Shown: positions 1 to 5,435 of the stretch, piece after piece | Numbering within the stretch: position 1 is the first letter of the stretch | Layout: each line of letters starts with the position of its first letter | DNA from: Gammaproteobacteria bacterium | Lineage (GTDB): Bacteria; Pseudomonadota; Gammaproteobacteria; BMS3Bbin11 | Reading direction: 5' to 3' | Length of the DNA: 9,498 nucleotides | Assembly: GCA_030597275.1 (NCBI GenBank) | Contig: JAUVSB010000043.1 | Span: 1-9,498, forward strand | Translations under genes and position numbers: made by a program | Notes under the pieces: model-generated | What the model saw: the letters and a program-made list of their open reading frames with translations, nothing else | Told to the model about the DNA's origin: nothing | Database searches by the model: none

Positions 1-470
1 GAGCGACTAACACTATCGGCAACCTGCTGGTGGGTCATGGTGAATTCTTCGATCAGCCGCTGCATTCCCCTGGCTTCTTCAATCGGGTTAAGGTCTTCCC
101 GCTGTAAATTCTCGATCAGACCGATAACCATGGCGTCTTCGTCAGACAACACGCGAACTACCACCGGCACACGATCCAGACCAGCTTGCTGTGCGGCTCG
201 CCAGCGACGTTCACCCGCTATGATCTCATAATCACCGCTGGCCAGTTTACGGGCAACTATGGGCTGCAGTACACCCTGCTTGGAAATTGAATTTGCGAGC
301 TCATCCAGTGCCTCCTGATCCATTTGCCTGCGTGGCTGAAATTGGCCGCGTTGCAACAACTCTACGGGCAATTGCTGCAGCCTGTCTGGCTCGGCATTGC
401 CCACTGATGCACCACTTTCACCCAACAGAGCGTCAAGACCGCGCCCCAATCTACTTTTCTTTGTATTCAT
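1..470 (-). CDS. parB: Chromosome-partitioning protein ParB, N-terminal part (cut by window edge)
   Basis: This is the N-terminal 156 codons of the chromosomal centromere-binding protein ParB (Spo0J family). ParB loads at parS sites, spreads as a CTP-dependent clamp and stimulates the ParA ATPase for origin segregation. The translation opens MNTKKSRLGRGLDALLGE, with the RGLDALLG segment that is typical of ParB N-termini and interacts with ParA. The ParB/Srx nucleotide-binding core follows: QFQPRRQMDQEALDELA (about residues 44-60), GVLQPIVAR (about 66-74), the GERRWRAAQQAG box (about 86-97) and ENLQREDLNPIEEA (about 120-133). The start of the helix-turn-helix (HQQVADSVSRS) is cut by the window edge, so the rest of the DNA-binding region and the dimerization domain are missing. 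The ATG directly follows the parA stop (TAAATG, no gap), which indicates translational coupling. The identity is essentially certain. Confidence 0.96.
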   Translation of the reverse strand, partial: MNTKKSRLGRGLDALLGESGASVGNAEPDRLQQLPVELLQRGQFQPRRQMDQEALDELANSISKQGVLQPIVARKLASGDYEIIAGERRWRAAQQAGLDRVPVVVRVLSDEDAMVIGLIENLQREDLNPIEEARGMQRLIEEFTMTHQQVADSVSR

Positions 471-1235
471 TTAAATTGATTCTCTTCCCATAACTTCACC
501 CGCCAGTGCCAGATACGCCCGGGCGCCTTTTGAGCGCTTGTCATATTTCAGTACCGGTTTACCATAACTCGGGGCTTCCGCCAGACGGATATTGCGCGGA
601 ATGATAGTATGATAAACCTTGTCACCAAAATGCTTCTCCAGCTGTGACGACACTTCCCTGGTGAGTGAATTTCGACGATCAAACATCGTTCGCAACAAAC
701 CTTCGATATTCAGATCCGGATTGAAAGCCATCCTTATCTTGCGCACTGTATTGACCAGTTCAGTCAGCCCCTCCAGGGCAAAATATTCACATTGCATAGG
801 TATAAGCACTGCATCCGAAGCCACCAGCGCATTTACAGTCAGCAGATCCAGAGAAGGAGGGCAGTCAATCAGAATGAAATCATACTCATCGCGAACGGTC
901 TGCAAGGCTTCTCGCAGTCGAAATTCACGATGCTCTTCATCGACCAGTTCAATTAAGGCACCTGACAACTCGCGATTTGAAGCAATAACATCGAATCCCG
1001 AATCCGTCCTGGTGATGGCATCTGTGACCGGTGCAGAGTGCATCAGCACTTCATAAACTGTCGCTTTCTGATGATCCCTGTCAACCCCGCTGCCGGCTGA
1101 TGCATTGCCCTGGGGATCGAGATCTACCAGCAGTATTTTTTGATTCATACAGGCCAGCGACGCTGCCATATTAATTGCAGTTGTGGTTTTTCCGACACCA
1201 CCCTTCTGATTCGTTATTGATAAGACTTTAGCCAT
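471..1235 (-). CDS. parA: Chromosome-partitioning ATPase ParA (Soj type)
   Basis: ParA is a nucleoid-bound, Walker-type ATPase that moves ParB-parS complexes and so segregates the chromosome origin. The 254-aa protein has the deviant Walker A motif KGGVGKTT at residues 11-18 (signature Lys11, catalytic Lys16), the A' motif LLVDLDPQG at 35-43 and Walker B ILIDCPPS at 121-128. It also has the IPRNIRLAEAPSYGKP segment (212-227) common to Soj/ParA proteins. It starts right at the ATPase domain, with no N-terminal helix-turn-helix of the kind found in plasmid P1/F ParA, so it is the short chromosomal type and of normal length. It lies 3 nt after the rsmG stop and ends directly against the parB ATG. 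The Shine-Dalgarno sequence is weak, so expression probably depends on readthrough from the mnmG-rsmG transcript. Confidence 0.97.
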   Translation of the reverse strand: MAKVLSITNQKGGVGKTTTAINMAASLACMNQKILLVDLDPQGNASAGSGVDRDHQKATVYEVLMHSAPVTDAITRTDSGFDVIASNRELSGALIELVDEEHREFRLREALQTVRDEYDFILIDCPPSLDLLTVNALVASDAVLIPMQCEYFALEGLTELVNTVRKIRMAFNPDLNIEGLLRTMFDRRNSLTREVSSQLEKHFGDKVYHTIIPRNIRLAEAPSYGKPVLKYDKRSKGARAYLALAGEVMGRESI

Positions 1236-1238
1236 TAA

Positions 1239-1877
1239 TCATTTCACTTTTTTACATATCACCAGATGCCGCTGTTCAGGCAGGCCCGGCACTATTATTT
1301 TTACCACTTCATTGATTTTGAAACCGCTTGTTAGCTGCTCTTTTTCATCACCCGGCCAGACACCTTTCATGGCGATGAGTTGCCCGCCTTCGGCAAGCAA
1401 ATGGGCTGAGCTCGAAATAAAGGACTGCAGGCTGCTAAACGCACGGCTTAGCAGATTATCAAATTTTTCAGCTGGCTGATATTCCTCGACCCGTTTTTGA
1501 ACAATAGTTACGTTGTTCAGTTTTAATTGTGCCTGTACCTGGCGCAGAAAGCGACAACGTTTGGCATTACTGTCTAACAATGTCACCTGCATACCAGGAT
1601 CCGCTATCGCAACAGGAATACCGGGTAAACCTGCTCCAGTACCAATATCGATAGTCCTGTTGCCCTGTAATTTTGTCACCACGGACAAACTATCCAACAG
1701 GTGCCGGGTCAACATATTTGCATCACCCTTAATCGCAGTCAGGTTATAGACCTTATTCCAGCGTTTTAGCAATGCAAGATAGGACAGCAACGCATGCTGT
1801 GCAGATTCATCGAGTTCAACACCAAGCTCAGCTGCACCACTGGCCAGCTTTGCCCGCGAGGCAACAGTATTCCCCAT
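1239..1877 (-). CDS. rsmG: 16S rRNA (guanine-527-N7)-methyltransferase RsmG (GidB)
   Basis: RsmG is an S-adenosylmethionine-dependent enzyme that methylates N7 of G527 in the 530 loop of 16S rRNA. In several bacteria its loss gives low-level streptomycin resistance. The 212-aa protein shows the family marks: RWNKVYNLTAI at residues 39-49, HLLDSL at 59-64, the SAM-binding glycine loop DIGTGAGLPGIP at 77-88, LLDSNAKRCRFL at 100-111, the SRAF motif at 144-147 and the C-terminal RHLVI strand near 203-207. The length is normal. The ATG overlaps the mnmG stop by one base (TGATG) and there is no clear Shine-Dalgarno sequence, so translation is probably coupled to mnmG. The mnmG-rsmG pairing is the classic gidA-gidB arrangement. 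Confidence 0.97.
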   Translation of the reverse strand: MGNTVASRAKLASGAAELGVELDESAQHALLSYLALLKRWNKVYNLTAIKGDANMLTRHLLDSLSVVTKLQGNRTIDIGTGAGLPGIPVAIADPGMQVTLLDSNAKRCRFLRQVQAQLKLNNVTIVQKRVEEYQPAEKFDNLLSRAFSSLQSFISSSAHLLAEGGQLIAMKGVWPGDEKEQLTSGFKINEVVKIIVPGLPEQRHLVICKKVK

Positions 1878-3751
1878 CAGGCTGATTTGCTTTTTAAATG
1901 GACCAGCAAAAGGGAAATGGCCGCTGGAGTCACCCCTGAAATACGTGATGCCTGGCCGAGTGTCGTGGGTTTATGATCATTAAGCTTCAGGGTCACTTCT
2001 GTCGACAGCCCATGAACCTGACTGTATTCAATACCGTCAGGCAGACGCATCTCTTCATGGTGGCGGTGTTTCTCAACTTCGGCCTGCTGTCTCGTAATAT
2101 ATCCTGCATATTTAGCCTGTACCTCAATCTGCCCACTCACCGCCTCATCCTCGACAGGCTCACCTGCACCCGGCAACTGCAGTAAACGCCGATAATCCAT
2201 TTCAGGCCTTTTTAGCAGATCCAGCAGATTCACCTCATGTGTCAATGACTGGCCCAGCACTTCCTCTACCTGCCCTGAAGACGCTTCTTCCGGACGTAGC
2301 CAGATTGACGCCAGGCGCTGCTGTTCATCAATAATCGCCTGGCGCTTTTCAGTAAACAGCTGCCAGCGAAGATCATTCACCAGGCCCAGTTCACGTCCCT
2401 TTTCTGTCAAACGCAAATCAGCATTATCCTCCCGCAGCAGCAAGCGGTACTCGGCACGGGAAGTAAACATACGGTAAGGCTCAGCGGTACCACGTGTGAC
2501 CAGGTCATCGACCATCACGCCGATATAGGCTTCATCTCGCGCAGGGTACCATGGCTCTTCATTTCGCATCTTTTTCACAGCATTTATACCGGCTAACAGT
2601 CCCTGGGCGGCGGCTTCTTCATAACCGGTAGTACCATTAATCTGTCCGGCAAAGAACAGTCCGGAAATATATTTTGTCTCCAGCCAGGGATACAGGTCCC
2701 GGGGGTCCAGATAGTCATACTCTATGGCATAACCCGGGCGCGTAATAAAGGCCTGCTCAAACCCCTTTATTGAACGCACCAGCGCCAGCTGGATATCAAA
2801 AGGGAGACTGGTTGAAATTCCATTTGGGTAAACTTCATTCAAGCCCAGCCCTTCCGGCTCAACAAAAATCTGATGACTGTCCCTTTCAGCAAAGCGTACC
2901 ACCTTGTCTTCAATAGACGGGCAATATCGTGGCCCCACTCCCGATATATCACCGCTGTACAAGGGTGAACGATGCAGACCCTGCCGTATCAGCTCATGTG
3001 TTTGCTGGTTGGTATAGGTAATATGGCAGGGAACCTGTGTCGGATGCTGATCAGGGCTGCCTATATATGAAAAAACAGGCACGGGATCATCCCCCGGCTG
3101 CTCCTGCATCACAGAAAAATCAATGCTCGCGCGGTCTATGCGCGGGGGAGTCCCTGTTTTTAATCGTCCGACACGAAAGGGCAGATCTCGCAGTCGCTTT
3201 GCCAGCTCGTTAGACGGCGGATCACCGGCGCGTCCGCCGCTGTGGTTCATTTGCCCAATGTGAATAATACCGCCAAGGAAGGTACCGCTGGTAAGTACCA
3301 CGCTGGGAGCACGAAATGTCAGGCCCATTCGCGTTAGAACGCCAACCACCTTTCCGTGTTCTGTGATCAGATCAGCAACTTCCTGCTGAAAAACAGACAG
3401 TCCGGGCTGGGATTCAACCATCTGCCGTATCGCAGATTTGTAGAGCACACGGTCGGCCTGCGCCCGGGTAGCCCGAACAGCAGGCCCCTTGCGGGAGTTA
3501 AGAATACGGAATTGTATACCTGCCAGGTCAGCGGCCTGTGCCATAGCGCCACCCAGGGCATCAATTTCCTTGACCAGGTGACCTTTTCCTATGCCGCCAA
3601 TGGCCGGGTTGCAGGACATCTGGCCAATGGTTTCTATATTATGCGTTACCATCAGCACGCGCGCACCCATACGCGCTGCCGCAAGTGCAGCTTCAGTACC
3701 GGCATGGCCGGCACCAATTACAATAACATCGAAGGATTCAGGATATTGCAT
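1877..3751 (-). CDS. mnmG: tRNA uridine-5-carboxymethylaminomethyl modification enzyme MnmG (GidA)
   Basis: MnmG is the FAD-dependent partner of MnmE. Together they install (carboxymethyl)aminomethyl groups on wobble uridine 34 of certain tRNAs, using methylene-tetrahydrofolate and NADH. The 624-aa protein has full family length. Visible marks are the FAD-binding GAGHAGTEAA at residues 13-22, the conserved SCNPAIGGIGKGHLV at 46-60 with Cys47, the first GidA signature GVGPRYCPSIEDK at 271-283 with Cys277, and the second GidA signature AGQINGTTGYEEAAAQG at 368-384. The C-terminal domain that contacts MnmE and tRNA is present (YAGYITRQQAEVEKH, 548-562; ISGVTPAAISLLLVHLK, 604-620). The start gives the usual N-terminus, FDVIVIGAGHAG, within seven residues of the first Met. 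The partner gene mnmE is not in this window. Confidence 0.98.
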   Translation of the reverse strand: MQYPESFDVIVIGAGHAGTEAALAAARMGARVLMVTHNIETIGQMSCNPAIGGIGKGHLVKEIDALGGAMAQAADLAGIQFRILNSRKGPAVRATRAQADRVLYKSAIRQMVESQPGLSVFQQEVADLITEHGKVVGVLTRMGLTFRAPSVVLTSGTFLGGIIHIGQMNHSGGRAGDPPSNELAKRLRDLPFRVGRLKTGTPPRIDRASIDFSVMQEQPGDDPVPVFSYIGSPDQHPTQVPCHITYTNQQTHELIRQGLHRSPLYSGDISGVGPRYCPSIEDKVVRFAERDSHQIFVEPEGLGLNEVYPNGISTSLPFDIQLALVRSIKGFEQAFITRPGYAIEYDYLDPRDLYPWLETKYISGLFFAGQINGTTGYEEAAAQGLLAGINAVKKMRNEEPWYPARDEAYIGVMVDDLVTRGTAEPYRMFTSRAEYRLLLREDNADLRLTEKGRELGLVNDLRWQLFTEKRQAIIDEQQRLASIWLRPEEASSGQVEEVLGQSLTHEVNLLDLLKRPEMDYRRLLQLPGAGEPVEDEAVSGQIEVQAKYAGYITRQQAEVEKHRHHEEMRLPDGIEYSQVHGLSTEVTLKLNDHKPTTLGQASRISGVTPAAISLLLVHLKSKSA

Positions 3752-3754
3752 AAG

Positions 3755-3781
3755 TGACCGTATTCTAAAATGAACCGGTCA
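3755..3781. promoter_or_regulatory. Inverted repeat TGACCG-N15-CGGTCA spanning the mnmG transcription start
   Basis: The arms TGACCG (3755-3760) and CGGTCA (3776-3781) are perfectly complementary, and an inner TTC/GAA pairing is also possible. One arm touches the last base of the proposed -10 box and the other lies just before the mnmG start codon. That placement fits an operator at the transcription start better than an RNA hairpin, because only part would be transcribed. There is no following T-run, so it is not a terminator. Its function is inferred from position only. Confidence 0.3.
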
Positions 3782-3786
3782 TTATA
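3781..3786 (-). promoter_or_regulatory. Likely -10 box of the mnmG-rsmG-parAB promoter
   Basis: On the minus strand the 60-bp gap between the FHA gene and mnmG contains a perfect TATAAT. It lies 29 bases upstream of the mnmG ATG and 25 bases past the FHA stop. The expected -35 position (3804-3809, ACCCGC) is a poor match and no exact extended -10 is present, so the promoter may be weak or need an activator. A start near 3773-3775 would give a leader of about 22-25 nt. Confidence 0.5.
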
Positions 3787-3811
3787 CACTTACTAACTCT
3801 CTAGCGGGTAT

Positions 3812-4516
3812 TCAGATGACAAACTCTATTTCTACTCCGGCAAGAGTGATGACATCTCCACTGGCAAGCGGGGTTGACTGTGATCTTAACTCTTTACCAT
3901 TAACCGAAGGCGCCTTGCCACTGCCACTGGCACCCGATATATAAGAGATAAAATAACCTTTCTTACGACGAGAAACGACAACCACCTGTACTCCAGGACG
4001 GCCCAGTGTCACCATCGCACGGTCTACTTTTACTTCCTTGCCAGCTGCAGGTCCGCTGCGGACTTTAAGCACAGCTATCTGGCTCTTGGGTTCTGGGTCA
4101 ATAGCCTTGATAGCTGCGGTATCTTCAGCATCCTGCATGGCTTTTACCTGGGATTCGGTCGCCAGGTCACGGGCAATTTTCCCAGGCTTGAGGATCATCG
4201 TTTTCTCAAAATCTTCTTCATCAACACCGTGGCCATCATTTTCGGTATGGTAGATTAACTTGCTTTTTCCAATAGTGATTACATCCCCTTCCTGCAACAC
4301 TGTTTTATCTGTACGAATACCATTAATAAATGTCCCGTTGGTACCACTAAGATTCTCGATAAAAGAATCATCAAGAATGCTGATGATAAGTATATGCCGT
4401 CCACTTACGGCAGGATCTGATAATACAATATCAACACCAGGCCGCCGGCCGACAACCATTCGGCTCTGATTTAATTTAAAGTCTTTATCTTCACTTTCCA
4501 GATGCAATGTGCCCAT
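3812..4516 (-). CDS. FHA-domain protein, one intact plus one degenerate FHA domain
   Basis: This 234-aa cytoplasmic protein (no signal peptide or membrane segment) should bind phosphothreonine peptides and relay signals from the neighbouring kinase. FHA domain 1 spans about residues 1-90 and has the full core: GR at 23-24, DIVLSDPAVSGRH at 29-41 (Ser38 and His41), and NLSGTNGTFING at 55-66. A charged linker contains DFEKTMILKPG (102-112). Thr106 is a plausible phosphorylation site, like the N-terminal Thr sites of GarA/OdhI-type FHA proteins. A second FHA-like fold spans about 145-234. It keeps GR (172-173), VNG (205-207) and GDVITLAGVEIEF (220-232), but has a shortened loop and SRRK (182-185) in place of SxxH, so it probably no longer binds phosphopeptides. 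It follows the PP2C gene by 106 bp. The upstream ribosome site is poor (GAGAAAAAGAA). The domain call is firm; the pathway role is inferred from the neighbours. Confidence 0.92.
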   Translation of the reverse strand: MGTLHLESEDKDFKLNQSRMVVGRRPGVDIVLSDPAVSGRHILIISILDDSFIENLSGTNGTFINGIRTDKTVLQEGDVITIGKSKLIYHTENDGHGVDEEDFEKTMILKPGKIARDLATESQVKAMQDAEDTAAIKAIDPEPKSQIAVLKVRSGPAAGKEVKVDRAMVTLGRPGVQVVVVSRRKKGYFISYISGASGSGKAPSVNGKELRSQSTPLASGDVITLAGVEIEFVI

Positions 4517-4532
4517 TTCTTTTTCTCGTAAT

Positions 4533-4590
4533 ATCTTCTAAGAAGATCATATTTAAATATGATGGCGCATGAGAATGAGCCATCTTCTAT
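4533..4590. repeat. Nested palindromes in the PP2C-FHA gap
   Basis: The 106-bp gap between the PP2C gene and the FHA gene holds three overlapping or adjoining dyads. ATCTTCT-A-AGAAGAT lies at 4533-4547, with 7-bp perfect arms. ATCATATTTAAATATGAT at 4546-4563 is a perfect 18-bp palindrome. GATGGC-N12-GCCATC lies at 4561-4584. The octamer ATCTTCTA of the first dyad recurs at 4582-4589, so AGAAGAT in the minus-strand RNA could pair in alternative ways. In the minus-strand RNA the GATGGC hairpin is followed by AT-rich sequence but no clean U-tract, so it is at best a weak terminator or attenuator. It could also be a regulator-binding region for the FHA gene. I know no named element with this sequence. 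Confidence 0.6.
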
Positions 4591-4622
4591 CATAGTTTTG
4601 ATTTACCCCCGGCCCGTCTCCA

Positions 4623-5435
4623 TCAACCAGAGAAAAATTTGTTCAAACGATGGGTCCACGTTTTATTTCCGGACTGTCCACCCTCTACCCTTATCATAAT
4701 AACCGTAACATTGTCCTTTCCGCCATTCGCCAAAGCCTTATTTACCAGCTCACTGGTACCATATTCCAAATCAGTGGATGAACGACGAATGATAATTGCA
4801 ATATCTATATCTTCCACCATATCGGTAAGGCCATCTGAGCAAAGCATATAAATGTCACCCATCCTGACATCATAATCATAAAGATCGATCTCCACCATAG
4901 GATCTATGCCCAGTGCACGTGTTACGATATTTCTCTGCTCTGAAGCCCTGGCTTCTTCCTGGGTGTAAAATCCGTGATCAACCAGTTCCTGTACCACGGT
5001 ATGATCTGTAGTCAATAATTCAAGACGGTAATCACGATAACGATAAATCCGTGAGTCACCGATATGCGCAATACTGACCTTACCGCCATGGAACCAGGCC
5101 GCAGAGAAGGTGGTTCCCATGCCACGGTGGGCATTATTATCATGTGCTGAATCATACACCTGCTGATTGGCCTGATGCAGAGCCCTATATAAGATGGCCG
5201 ACTCTTCATGCTGCCGACCATCCAGATCAACCTTTTCTTCACTCCCCTTGATCTGTTTCACTGTGTGAACTAACGAGGTAATAGCAATTGCACTGGCAAC
5301 CTCCCCCGCCTTATATCCACCCATTCCATCTGCCAGAACAGCCAGACCCATTTCAGCATCAAAACCAAAATTGTCTTCGTTGTGCTCTCGCACACAACCA
5401 GTATCTGATATTGCTACAATAGCAAGTTTAGTCAT
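4623..5435 (-). CDS. PP2C-family Ser/Thr protein phosphatase (Stp1/PrpC type)
   Basis: This is a metal-dependent phosphoprotein phosphatase expected to remove phosphate from the targets of the adjacent kinase, and perhaps from the kinase itself. The 270-aa protein is a single cytoplasmic PP2C domain of normal bacterial size. Motifs in order: SDTGCVREHNEDNFG at residues 10-24 (Arg16; Asn19-Glu20-Asp21), the metal-binding LADGMGG at 34-40 (Asp36), RGMGTTFSAA at 104-113, AHIGDSRIYRYR at 123-134, LCSDGLTDM at 198-206 (Asp201) and NGGKDNVTVI at 237-246 (Asp241). All metal-coordinating aspartates are in place. I chose the start at 5435 because its ATG overlaps the kinase stop codon by one base (TAATG), a usual coupled arrangement, and because the domain begins right there. 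An ATG ten codons upstream (5465) lies inside the kinase end and would add a non-homologous tail. Confidence 0.95.
   Translation of the reverse strand: MTKLAIVAISDTGCVREHNEDNFGFDAEMGLAVLADGMGGYKAGEVASAIAITSLVHTVKQIKGSEEKVDLDGRQHEESAILYRALHQANQQVYDSAHDNNAHRGMGTTFSAAWFHGGKVSIAHIGDSRIYRYRDYRLELLTTDHTVVQELVDHGFYTQEEARASEQRNIVTRALGIDPMVEIDLYDYDVRMGDIYMLCSDGLTDMVEDIDIAIIIRRSSTDLEYGTSELVNKALANGGKDNVTVIMIRVEGGQSGNKTWTHRLNKFFSG

Noticed and set aside
619..1056. 145-codon plus-strand frame opposite parA
   Set aside because: It lies wholly antisense to the well-supported parA gene and its Ser/Arg-rich translation is typical of a shadow frame.
3356..3757. 133-codon plus-strand frame opposite the mnmG 5' end
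   Set aside because: It is antisense to the conserved FAD-binding region of mnmG, with no ribosome site or recognisable product.
4561..4590. GATGGC hairpin as a full intrinsic terminator for the PP2C gene
   Set aside because: In the minus-strand direction the stem is short, the loop is 12 nt, and only mixed AT sequence follows rather than a U-tract. I report it only as part of the palindrome cluster.
5254..5272. parS-like sequence TGTTTCAC-TGT-GTGAACTA within the PP2C gene
   Set aside because: The left half matches the parS consensus, but a 3-bp insertion separates the halves and the right half has two mismatches. ParB needs fixed half-site spacing, so this is probably coincidence in coding sequence.
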